Below are positions 7,810-13,646 of a DNA stretch of 13,705 bases, in pieces. The position numbers and the translations under genes were made by a program. The stretch lies in the NCBI GenBank assembly GCA_023403375.1, contig JAEYEN010000040.1:1-13705 (forward strand), given 5' to 3'. Position 1 is the stretch's first letter. Each line of letters starts with the position of its first letter. The stretch is from Bacillota bacterium (GTDB lineage: Bacteria; Bacillota; Clostridia; Christensenellales; Borkfalkiaceae). Under the pieces are notes generated by a model. That model saw only the letters and a list, made by a program, of their open reading frames with translations. It did not search any database and was not told where the DNA came from.

Positions 7810-8911
7810 ATGTTAAAAACCGAAGAATACAGATTAAAAATAAAAGAATTAAAAGGTATCTTACAAGAGACGGGACACTCTCTTTGACGTCGCAGGGTTA
7901 AAAGCGAAGTTAGAGAATAAATTAAAAGAAGCCGAAACGCCGGAAGTTTTTTTAGACCTTAAAAAATCGCAGGAAATTTCAAAGGAGATTGCGTCTTTAA
8001 CCAATAAGATAGAAGCCTTTGATAAAGCGGAAAAGACCATTTCGGACACGGCGGACATTATCGACCTTGCCGAAGAAGAGAACGATGAAAGTTTGTTTTT
8101 AGAAATAGACAGGGATTTATCCGAAGTTGCCGAAACCGTTGAGAATATGCGGCTTCAAGCGTTGCTTAAAGGCAAATACGATAAGTTAAACGCAATTTTA
8201 ACCTTGCATGCGGGCGCGGGCGGAACGGAAGCGTGCGACTGGACCGAAATGCTTTACAGAATGTATATCTGCTATGCGGAAAAGAACGGGTATACTATCA
8301 CCGAACTCGACCGTTTAGACGGCGATGAAGCGGGTATAAAATCTGTTTCGTTCAAGGTAGAAGGCGAAAACGCTTACGGCTATCTGAAAGCCGAAAAAGG
8401 CGTTCACAGACTTGTCAGAATATCGCCGTTCGACGCGAATAAGAGAAGACATACTTCTTTCGCTTCGCTCGAAGTTATGCCCGAAATAATCGACGACGAA
8501 GAAATAAAAATCAATCCCGAAGATTTAAGAATAGACACCTATCGTTCGTCGGGCGCGGGCGGTCAGCATATAAACAAAACAGACTCCGCTATAAGGATAA
8601 CGCATATCCCCACGGGGATAGTCGTTTCGTGTCAGAACGAAAGAAGTCAGACGCAGAATAAAGAAATGGCTATGCGTATGCTTACAAGTAAACTTCTTGA
8701 AAAAAGAGAAGCCGAAAGAATGGAACGCGACCAGGACATAAAAGGCGAAATCAAAAAAATCGAGTGGGGCAGTCAGATAAGGAGTTACGTGTTCTGTCCG
8801 TATACGCTTGTTAAAGACCACCGCACGGGATACGAAACGGGCGACGTTCAGTCTGTTATGGACGGCAACATTCAAGGATTTATAAACGATTATCTTAAAA
8901 AATCTCAATAA
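7810..8911 (+). CDS. prfB: Peptide chain release factor 2, expressed by programmed +1 frameshift
   Basis: RF2 ends translation at UAA and UGA. The gene starts at ATG 7810 (GGAGAG 5 bases upstream) and reads 25 codons to CTT at 7882-7884, then meets an in-frame TGA at 7885-7887 followed by C. Skipping one base gives GAC (7886-7888) and the frame runs open to TAA at 8909-8911, giving about 366 residues, the family's normal size. The UGA is codon 26, as in Escherichia coli. RF2-specific SPF lies at residues 205-207 and the catalytic GGQ at 250-252 (SSGAGGQHINKTDSA). When RF2 is scarce the ribosome pauses at UGA and shifts, so the protein controls its own level. The interval between codons 25 and 26 must not be called a mutation. 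tsaD starts 17 bases downstream. Confidence 0.97.
7871..7888 (+). promoter_or_regulatory. prfB programmed +1 frameshift site
   Basis: The slippery site is CTT TGA C, the core known from prfB genes: peptidyl-tRNA on CUU slips to UUU while UGA in the poor termination context UGAC waits for RF2. In E. coli an SD-like AGGGGG ends 3 bases before CUU. Here the nearest purine-rich stretch, CGGGA at 7871-7875, ends 6 bases before CTT, so the stimulator is weaker or spaced differently. Confidence 0.92.
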
Positions 8912-8928
8912 ACAAATGAGATAGACAA

Positions 8929-9984
8929 ATGAGCAATTATTTTGAAAGAATAAAAAATATTCCGCTTAAAAGTTCGCCCGTAATTATGGGAATAGAAACT
9001 TCTTGCGACGAAACGGCCGTCGCCATAGTCAGAAACGGCAGAGAAATTTTAGCGGATGAGATAATAAGTTCGGCAACGGAACACGCAAAGTTCGGCGGAG
9101 TTGTGCCGGAAATAGCGTCGAGAAACCACACCGTCGCTATACTCAGGGCGACCGAAAACGCCCTTTCCGCCGCAGGAATGACTATGGACGATATAGACGC
9201 GATTGCCGTAACGCAGGGCGCAGGGCTTCTGGGGGCGTTGCTTGTCGGTGTTTCTTTTGCAAAAGCGCTTGCGTTTTCAACGGAGAAACCGCTTGTTCCC
9301 GTAAGCCATATCAGGGGACATATGGCGGCGGCGTATCTCGCCGATAAACAATTAGAACCGCCCTTTATAAATATCCTTGCAAGCGGCGGTCATACTGCGA
9401 TAATTCACGTTAAAAATTATTACGAATTCGACGTTTTAGGAAGTACCATAGACGACGCCGCGGGCGAAGCGTTCGATAAAGTGGCAAGGGTTCTGGGGCT
9501 TAGTTATCCGGGCGGACCGAATATAGAAAAACTTGCAAAAAGCGGCGAAAATAATATAAAACTACCCAAAATGCTTAAAAACTACACAGGTAGCGAATAC
9601 GATTTTTCTTATAGCGGCCTTAAAACCGCCGTTATAAATTACGTTCATACCGAAGAGCAGAAAGGTAACGAAGTTCATCGGGCGGACGTTGCCGCAAGTT
9701 TCCAGCACGCCGCGATAGACACGCTTATCGAAAAGGCGTTTAGGGCAGCGGAAAAGACGCGTTGCACTACAATCGCCGTGTCGGGCGGAGTGGGCGCAAA
9801 CGGGTATTTAAGAGAAAGTCTTACCGCTTTGTGTAAAGAAAAAGGGATAAAACTAGTTCTGCCGGAAAAACGTTATTGCACCGATAACGGCGCAATGATA
9901 GGTGCAGAAGGATATTTACAATATAAAAGGAGAAATTTTGCCGACCTGTCGCTTAACGCGCGCGCGGTCGTGCCGCTTAAATAA
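8929..9984 (+). CDS. tsaD: tRNA threonylcarbamoyladenosine transferase TsaD
   Basis: TsaD, with TsaB and TsaE, transfers a threonylcarbamoyl group to A37 of tRNAs that read ANN codons, making t6A, in the cytoplasm. The 351-residue length fits. The ASKHA-type fold shows GIETSCDETAVAIV at 21-34, the metal-binding HxxxH at H127 and H131 (SHIRGHMAAAY), SGGHT in the middle and a further metal ligand at D319 (CTDNGAMIGAEG). The first ATG gives a short N-terminal extension that related Clostridia proteins also have; a start at Met20 is possible but has no ribosome binding site. The gene is 17 bases after prfB and 2 bases before the Dabb gene, so these three probably form one operon with a translation theme. 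tsaB and tsaE are not in the window. Confidence 0.97.
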   Translation: MSNYFERIKNIPLKSSPVIMGIETSCDETAVAIVRNGREILADEIISSATEHAKFGGVVPEIASRNHTVAILRATENALSAAGMTMDDIDAIAVTQGAGLLGALLVGVSFAKALAFSTEKPLVPVSHIRGHMAAAYLADKQLEPPFINILASGGHTAIIHVKNYYEFDVLGSTIDDAAGEAFDKVARVLGLSYPGGPNIEKLAKSGENNIKLPKMLKNYTGSEYDFSYSGLKTAVINYVHTEEQKGNEVHRADVAASFQHAAIDTLIEKAFRAAEKTRCTTIAVSGGVGANGYLRESLTALCKEKGIKLVLPEKRYCTDNGAMIGAEGYLQYKRRNFADLSLNARAVVPLK

Positions 9985-9986
9985 TT

Positions 9987-10271
9987 ATGATAAAACATAT
10001 CGTATGCTTTAAATTAAAAGACAGAGAAAAATCGGAAGAAGCAAAAAAAGTTCTGCTTTCGATGAAAGGGAAAGTTCCCGAGATAATTGAAATAGAAGTC
10101 GGGTGTGATTTCTTGCATTCCGCCCGTTCGTACGACGTTATGCTTACCGTACTTCTTAAAGATAAAGCGGCGCTTGATAGTTATCAGCAGGACCCTTATC
10201 ATTGCGGAACGGTAAAAAAATATATGCACGAAGCAAGAGAAAGCAGTATTTCGGTTGACTACAAAATATAA
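9987..10271 (+). CDS. Dabb (stress-responsive alpha/beta barrel) domain protein
   Basis: The 94-residue protein begins MIKHIVCFKLKD, the typical opening of the Dabb family, and continues with the pattern of a small ferredoxin-like dimeric barrel (EIEVGCDFLHSARSYDVMLT, then DSYQQDPYHCGTVKKYMHE). Members of this family are small dimers; some bind small aromatic or isoprenoid molecules, but most bacterial ones have no known role. The ATG follows the tsaD stop by 2 bases with no separate ribosome binding site, so translation is probably coupled to tsaD. The last codons overlap the promoter of the downstream tRNA gene. Family assignment is good, function is unknown. Confidence 0.85.
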   Translation: MIKHIVCFKLKDREKSEEAKKVLLSMKGKVPEIIEIEVGCDFLHSARSYDVMLTVLLKDKAALDSYQQDPYHCGTVKKYMHEARESSISVDYKI

Positions 10272-10283
10272 AAGTGCTAAAAT
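10255..10283 (+). promoter_or_regulatory. Promoter of tRNA-Leu, inside the end of the Dabb gene
   Basis: TTGACT (10255-10260) and TAAAAT (10278-10283) are separated by 17 bases. The -35 box is formed by the last sense codons of the Dabb gene. Transcription would begin near 10290, about 40 bases before the mature tRNA. Confidence 0.65.
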
Positions 10284-10328
10284 AATAAAGTCGTTTGCGT
10301 CAACAGGCGTTGCGTAAAACGATATAAC

Positions 10329-10415
10329 GCGGGTGTGGTGGAACTGGCAGACACGTAAGATTCAGGTTCTTATGCCGTTAAAAGCGTACAGGTTCAAGTC
10401 CTGCCACCCGCACCA
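10329..10415 (+). tRNA. tRNA-Leu (anticodon CAG)
   Basis: The 87-base gene folds with acceptor arms GCGGGTG (10329-10335) and CACCCGC (10405-10411), discriminator A and an encoded CCA (10413-10415). The anticodon arm is TAAGA-TTCAGGT-TCTTA with anticodon CAG at 10363-10365, reading CUG. The T loop is TTCAAGT. The long variable region (about TGCCGTTAAAAGCGTA) is the class II form expected of leucine tRNAs. The outermost T-stem pair appears to be an A-C mismatch, a minor irregularity. A strong terminator follows 6 bases later. Confidence 0.96.
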
Positions 10416-10420
10416 TAGGT

Positions 10421-10459
10421 AAAGCGGTTTGTAAGCATTTTCTTACAGACCGCTTTTTT
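10421..10459 (+). terminator. Strong intrinsic terminator after tRNA-Leu
   Basis: A 15-bp stem (10421-10435 with 10442-10456) contains a single G-U pair and closes on a 6-base loop. It ends in a run of T up to 10459. It ends the tRNA transcript and any read-through from prfB-tsaD-Dabb. Confidence 0.93.
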
Positions 10460-10479
10460 GTTTGTTTATTTTTTTTTGC

Positions 10480-10671
10480 AAGGTTATACAACGACAAAGC
10501 GTATTGGCAGAAAATGGTTTCAGAAACGTAGCAACTTGTTTAAATGGCGGTAACGTTATATTTGAAAGCGACGTTACAGACAGGTGCCTTCCGGGACAAA
10601 AGGTTTTTGAAGTTATAAAGGAAAAATTTGAACTTGAAATCCCGATTTTCGTTACCACGGAAACACCATAA
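10480..10671 (+). pseudogene. Remnant of a DUF1697-family gene
   Basis: The frame reads VLAENGFRNVATCLNGGNVI, then KVFEVIKEKFELEIPIFVTT, and stops. This resembles the N-terminal part of DUF1697 proteins, which typically read GFxNVxTYxNSGNVIF and then an IxxxFxLxIPVxVxT segment. The usual beginning with a GINVGG motif is missing, as are about 100 residues of C-terminus. There is no ATG start and the frame emerges directly from the terminator's T run. It is therefore a decayed fragment, not a working gene. Intact family members are about 170-180 residues and have no established function. Family recognition is from memory of the motif. Confidence 0.7.
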
Positions 10672-10691
10672 AAAAGGTTCTGAGATTGTGT

Positions 10692-10730
10692 AAATAACGG
10701 TATCGGAAAATTTGCCGCCGTTATTTTTGC
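10692..10730 (+). terminator. Possible terminator after the DUF1697 remnant
   Basis: AAATAACGG (10692-10700) pairs with CCGTTATTT (10718-10726), with a 17-base loop and two more T after the stem. It may be the original terminator of the decayed gene. Confidence 0.45.
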
Positions 10731-10838
10731 CGTTTTTTGCGCGGGTGCGGGTTAAATTTGCGGTGTAATTTAATTTTGCAGGCTTTGGTAAAAAACTTTC
10801 CGACAGGGGAAACCGACGACAAATTTAGTTTTTATTTA

Positions 10839-10867
10839 TTGACAATAAAACACCGTTTTGTTATACT
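10839..10867 (+). promoter_or_regulatory. Promoter of the small membrane protein gene
   Basis: TTGACA (10839-10844) and TATACT (10862-10867) are separated by 17 bases. The ATG of the next gene is about 80 bases further on, leaving a leader of roughly 75 bases without a structure I recognise. Confidence 0.75.
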
Positions 10868-10948
10868 TATTGTAAGTTAAGAAATTAAATTTTTCTATAA
10901 ACAAAAGTCTTATATAAAGGCTGAAATAAATGAGAAAGGAGAGTATAT

Positions 10949-11203
10949 ATGCCTACACATTTTTTAATTTTAACGATAGTCGTGTGCGTTTTTGCGGTAA
11001 GCATTCCTTTGATATTTTTCTTTGCCGTCTGGTTACCTAATTACAGGTCCATTATGAAGCGTGCGAGAAAAATAGACCCGACGGTAAAAACTATGGCGGA
11101 CGCGCAGTACGTTTTGCAGAAAAACGTTATGCAATCTATAAACAAAAACGATGACTCCGAAGAGAACGATAAGGAAGCGGAAGAAAAGAAAGAGCAGAAT
11201 TAA
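10949..11203 (+). CDS. Small single-pass membrane protein, function unknown
   Basis: The 84-residue protein has one clear hydrophobic helix at about residues 5-29 (FLILTIVVCVFAVSIPLIFF), then a short basic stretch (NYRSIMKRARK) and a highly charged, Glu/Lys-rich tail (DDSEENDKEAEEKKEQN). The basic residues after the helix suggest the tail lies in the cytoplasm. AAAGGAG lies just before the ATG and a near-consensus promoter precedes it, so it is very likely a real, independently expressed gene. I do not recognise a family. Neighbours give no clue: a decayed gene on one side and a convergent unrelated operon on the other. Confidence 0.75.
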   Translation: MPTHFLILTIVVCVFAVSIPLIFFFAVWLPNYRSIMKRARKIDPTVKTMADAQYVLQKNVMQSINKNDDSEENDKEAEEKKEQN

Positions 11204-11290
11204 AAATAATTTTACGACCCGAAAAGACGAAAAGAATTTTTAGTGTGCTTAAAACAAACGTCTGAAAACGTTACGTAAAATAATAAAATG

Positions 11291-11318
11291 ATAATATAAA
11301 AAGCATAATATAAAAAGC
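11291..11318. repeat. Perfect 14-bp tandem duplication
   Basis: ATAATATAAAAAGC occurs twice in direct succession (11291-11304 and 11305-11318). The second copy merges into the stem of the terminator. Read on the minus strand it supplies the T run of that terminator. Confidence 0.85.
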
Positions 11319-11350
11319 AAAAGACCACGTTTACTAACGTGGTCTTTTGC
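11317..11350. terminator. Bidirectional intrinsic terminator between convergent genes
   Basis: A perfect 15-bp stem (11317-11331 with 11336-11350) closes on the loop TACT. On the minus strand it is followed by TTTTTATATT, a good terminator for the PQ-loop/SGNH operon. On the plus strand the stem itself ends in TCTTTTGCCTT, which can serve the small membrane protein gene. Confidence 0.92.
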
Positions 11351-11375
11351 CTTAAAAGGAAAAAGGTTAACTATC

Positions 11376-11395
11376 TACGTATATAAACATACGTA
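11376..11395. repeat. Inverted repeat downstream of the SGNH-like gene
   Basis: TACGTAT and ATACGTA flank a 6-base spacer, forming a perfect 7-bp dyad just outside the gene's 3' end. It could be an mRNA hairpin or a protein site; nothing distinguishes these. Confidence 0.5.
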
Positions 11396-11427
11396 AGGGA
11401 TAGACGATTAAACCGTAACGGGAAAGA

Positions 11428-11949
11428 TTAAATGGAGAATGCGTCGGCAAAACTTATTTTACCGTTTCTGAAAAGTCCGCTTAATCTTAAAAAAAGTTGA
11501 TTAGTGTTTTCCGCTTCCTGATAAAGGGAAACGAATTCCGCGCCGAATTTATCGGCGACCGCTCTTATTTTATCGTCTGCTTTTTTATCCGGAACGGTTT
11601 GTAAAACAAAGAATTTAGTATTTTTATACATTTTTCTGACGGTTAATAAAAGCTTCTCGTAATTTTTAACAAACGCGTTATCAATGACTTCGTTTTCGCC
11701 GAAAGAGAACAATACCGCTTTGGGGCATAAGTGTTTGAGACAATCGCCTGCAATTTCCGCCGCGTTGGCAACGTTAAGGTTTTCCATACTTCTGTTGTAA
11801 ATCGCATAGTCCGAAACTCTGCCTTGCGTGTAATCGTAAAAGGGGAAGTTGAAGAGATAATCGGAGCCGAAAACAGCGATTTCGTTTTTTACAGCCATTT
11901 CGTTAATGGCTTTGAATTTCTTTGCGTTTTCTGAAAAATTGTTAACCAT
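11428..11949 (-). CDS. SGNH-hydrolase-like protein with degenerate active site
   Basis: The 173-residue protein has no signal peptide or membrane helix. Its layout resembles an SGNH/GDSL hydrolase: a first strand with IAVFGSDYLF at 24-33 (the nucleophile block), YNRSMENL at 51-58 where the family has YNRG, VLFSFGENEV at 79-88 where the family has a GxND block, and VLQTVP where a strand with conserved proline is expected. The C-terminal DxxH catalytic pair is not visible, so either the enzyme is inactive or the domain is incomplete. It overlaps the upstream PQ-loop gene by 8 bases, so the two are translationally linked. The fold assignment is my inference from pattern only. Confidence 0.6.
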   Translation of the reverse strand: MVNNFSENAKKFKAINEMAVKNEIAVFGSDYLFNFPFYDYTQGRVSDYAIYNRSMENLNVANAAEIAGDCLKHLCPKAVLFSFGENEVIDNAFVKNYEKLLLTVRKMYKNTKFFVLQTVPDKKADDKIRAVADKFGAEFVSLYQEAENTNQLFLRLSGLFRNGKISFADAFSI

Positions 11950-12283
11950 AAACTTTTTCTCCTATTGTATTTTCTTTTTTTGTATTATTGTCTACAATTA
12001 CTTTTACTTTTTTGTTTTTAGAACGTTCTTTCAACTTGTTGTGAATAGTTATCGCAAGGTCGAAAGACACGACTACAAGGTTAAAGATATAAAGATAGAA
12101 CACGTACGTTACGTTTCCCGCCGTAAGTTTGCTTACGATTCCGCAAATATAGCCGATTATTATAACTATTGTAAAAACAAGGCTTTTACCGTTTGAAGAT
12201 TTGCTCTTTAAACTTTTAACAACCGATATCGGCCACGATATACCGAAACATACAAGCATCAATACTTCAAAAATTTCTGTCAT
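11942..12283 (-). CDS. Three-helix PQ-loop/SemiSWEET-like membrane protein
   Basis: The 113-residue protein has three predicted membrane helices, at about residues 4-22, 35-54 and 58-80, then a basic cytoplasmic-looking tail. The segment FGISWPISVVKSLKSKSSNG in and after the first helix resembles the PQ-loop signature of SemiSWEET proteins (proline in the first helix, then a basic stretch and GKSL). SemiSWEETs dimerise to move sugars across the membrane; whether this one does is unknown. GAGGTG lies 9 bases before the ATG. The gene is first in a two-gene minus-strand operon with the SGNH-like gene and diverges from a LysR regulator, which likely controls it. Confidence 0.7.
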   Translation of the reverse strand: MTEIFEVLMLVCFGISWPISVVKSLKSKSSNGKSLVFTIVIIIGYICGIVSKLTAGNVTYVFYLYIFNLVVVSFDLAITIHNKLKERSKNKKVKVIVDNNTKKENTIGEKVYG

Positions 12284-12314
12284 ACTTTTTTACACCTCTT
12301 TTGATTTCACTATC

Positions 12315-12320
12315 ATTATA
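12315..12320 (-). promoter_or_regulatory. Probable -10 box of the PQ-loop/SGNH operon
   Basis: TATAAT on the minus strand lies 31 bases upstream of the start codon. There is no good -35 box at the expected distance, as would suit a promoter that needs an activator such as the divergent LysR protein. Confidence 0.5.
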
Positions 12321-12323
12321 CAC

Positions 12324-12352
12324 TTGACAAACGATAAAGTATAATATATATT
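12324..12352 (+). promoter_or_regulatory. Promoter of the LysR gene
   Basis: TTGACA (12324-12329) and TATATT (12347-12352) are separated by 17 bases. It sits back to back with the minus-strand promoter, so one bound regulator could act on both. Confidence 0.6.
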
Positions 12353-12369
12353 TTTTATATAAACGATAA
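12329..12369. repeat. Direct repeats AAACGATAA, candidate regulator sites
   Basis: AAACGATAA occurs at 12329-12337 and 12361-12369, 32 bp apart, about three helical turns, so both face the same side of DNA. They flank the LysR -10 region. Binding by the LysR protein is inferred only from this layout. Confidence 0.4.
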
Positions 12370-12385
12370 CTTTGGGATATGGATT

Positions 12386-13273
12386 ATGGAAATTGAAAAG
12401 TTAAGATATTTTTACGAAACGGCGAAAATAGAGCACGTAACAAAGGCGGCGGAGAATCTGCATATTGCCCAGCCCGCGCTGACCAAATCAATCAAATCGT
12501 TAGAAGACGAACTCGGCGTAAAACTTTTTTATAAAACGGGCAGGAGAATAAAACTAACTAAATACGGAAAATTTTTACAGTATAAAGCGGAGAAGATTTT
12601 GCGGGAAATAGACGTTTTGCCTATGGATATAGAGAAAATGACGGATATGGAGAAGAACGCCGTATCTATAAACGTTCTCGCGGCGTCAACAAAAATTACA
12701 GAGATAATAATAAAATTCAAAAAACAGAATCCCGACGTTATTTTTAAGATGACGCAAAAAGACGGCGATACTGACAGCGACATAATAGTAACGACAAACT
12801 CCGTAAAAGACGCAGGCTATCTTAAAGCGCGTTATCAAAGCGTTATAGAAGAACAGATTTTCGTTGCCGCGCCTAAAACTTCTGAGATTGCGAAGAAAGA
12901 TTACGTGGACCTTAAAGATTTACGGTTCGGCAGTTTTATCGCGCTTTCGGGGTCGAGAAGGTTCCGTCCGCTTTGCGACGCGTATTGTACTTACGCAGGG
13001 TTTAAGCCGCAGGTCGTGTTTGAAAGCGACTCTCTGATAGCGGTAAAAAACCTTATTTCGGCGGGGATTGGGCTGTCGTTCTGGCCGCAGTTTTCGTGGT
13101 GTAAACTAAATAACGAAAGAATAAAACTTTTAAAAATAAGGAACCCCGATTGCCACAGAGAAATTATAATTTATGCAAACGACGAAAATAATTCGCCGAT
13201 GTGTATGAAATTTTATAATTTCATCGTTTCGGAACTGAATAAAATAAAATCTGCCGAAAGCGTCAGGATTTAA
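12386..13273 (+). CDS. LysR-family transcriptional regulator
   Basis: The 295-residue protein has the family's N-terminal winged helix-turn-helix (residues 1-60: LRYFYETAKIEHVTKAAENL, then IAQPALTKSIKSLEDELGVK), a linker helix and a periplasmic-binding-protein-like effector domain from about residue 90. This effector domain is typical in length and includes a FESDSLIAVKNLISAGIGLS segment. LysR proteins act as tetramers and usually control a divergent gene in response to a small molecule. Here the divergent genes are the PQ-loop and SGNH-like pair, 102 bases away. The ribosome binding site is weak (GGGAT). The ligand cannot be predicted. Confidence 0.95.
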   Translation: MEIEKLRYFYETAKIEHVTKAAENLHIAQPALTKSIKSLEDELGVKLFYKTGRRIKLTKYGKFLQYKAEKILREIDVLPMDIEKMTDMEKNAVSINVLAASTKITEIIIKFKKQNPDVIFKMTQKDGDTDSDIIVTTNSVKDAGYLKARYQSVIEEQIFVAAPKTSEIAKKDYVDLKDLRFGSFIALSGSRRFRPLCDAYCTYAGFKPQVVFESDSLIAVKNLISAGIGLSFWPQFSWCKLNNERIKLLKIRNPDCHREIIIYANDENNSPMCMKFYNFIVSELNKIKSAESVRI

Positions 13274-13303
13274 CAAAAAAGCGACATTTTTGTGCTTTTA
13301 TTA
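13273..13303 (+). terminator. Weak terminator-like hairpins after the LysR gene
   Basis: Two mutually exclusive short stems are possible: AAAAGC (13277-13282) with GCTTTT (13294-13299), or ACAAAAA (13273-13279) with TTTTTGT (13287-13293). T-rich sequence follows. Termination would be modest. Confidence 0.35.
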
Positions 13304-13334
13304 AATTTTTATTGCGTTTTTTATTAAAAAATCG

Positions 13335-13362
13335 TTGACAAATCGTAAAAAAATTGTATTAT
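13335..13362 (+). promoter_or_regulatory. Promoter of the glycine riboswitch transcript
   Basis: TTGACA (13335-13340) and TATTAT (13357-13362) are separated by 16 bases. Just downstream lies the perfect 14-base palindrome TGTTTATATAAACA at 13373-13386, near the predicted start of transcription; it may be an operator or just AT-rich sequence. Confidence 0.7.
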
Positions 13363-13479
13363 ATAACTATATTGTTTATATAAACATATATTCATTTATA
13401 CATATATATCCGCAGATACCGACAGAATTATAATTAAATCGCAATTAAAATCTGTATTTTAGGAAGCGTCAAATTATAA

Positions 13480-13580
13480 AACCGTCGGCGGAGGAACTCT
13501 GGAGAATTCCGTCGCTAAGTTGCGACAGGATGCCGAAGGTGTAAGGCGAAAGCTCAATCTCTCAGGCAAAAGGACAGGGC
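13480..13580 (+). promoter_or_regulatory. Glycine riboswitch, single aptamer
   Basis: The conserved elements of the class appear in order: CTCTGGAGA (13497-13505), the hairpin GTCGC-TAAGTT-GCGAC (13511-13526), CCGAAGG (13533-13539), and CTCTCAGGCAAAAGGACAG (13559-13577). The GGAGA and TCTCT segments can form the P2 helix. Glycine aptamers often occur in tandem, but I see only one here. A short hairpin just after it (GCAAA 13579-13583 with TTTGC 13594-13598) could replace the missing partner as a 'ghost' helix, as known for single aptamers. With glycine bound, the downstream transporter gene is presumably switched on or off through the terminator listed next. Confidence 0.93.
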
Positions 13581-13605
13581 AAATTTTTTTGTTTTTGCAT
13601 TTCAG

Positions 13606-13634
13606 AGTCGTTTTATTGAGACGGCTTTTTTTTT
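13606..13634 (+). terminator. Riboswitch expression platform: intrinsic terminator
   Basis: AGTCGTTT (13606-13613) pairs with AGACGGCT (13619-13626), with two G-U pairs, and runs into nine T (13626-13634). The ribosome binding site AGGAG starts on the next base. Upstream, ATAAAAC (13476-13482) is complementary to GTTTTAT (13610-13616) in the left arm, and CCGTC (13482-13486) to GACGG (13620-13624) in the right arm, so an alternative fold could disrupt the terminator. Confidence 0.8.
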
Positions 13635-13646
13635 AGGAGAAAATTT

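Noticed and set aside
7885..7887. In-frame stop in prfB that could be read as a pseudogene mutation
   Set aside because: The context CTT TGA C at codon 26, restored frame length and intact SPF and GGQ motifs show programmed frameshifting.
10930..11040. Alternative upstream ATG at 10930 for the small gene
   Set aside because: It is in another frame, overlaps the real ribosome binding site and soon stops.
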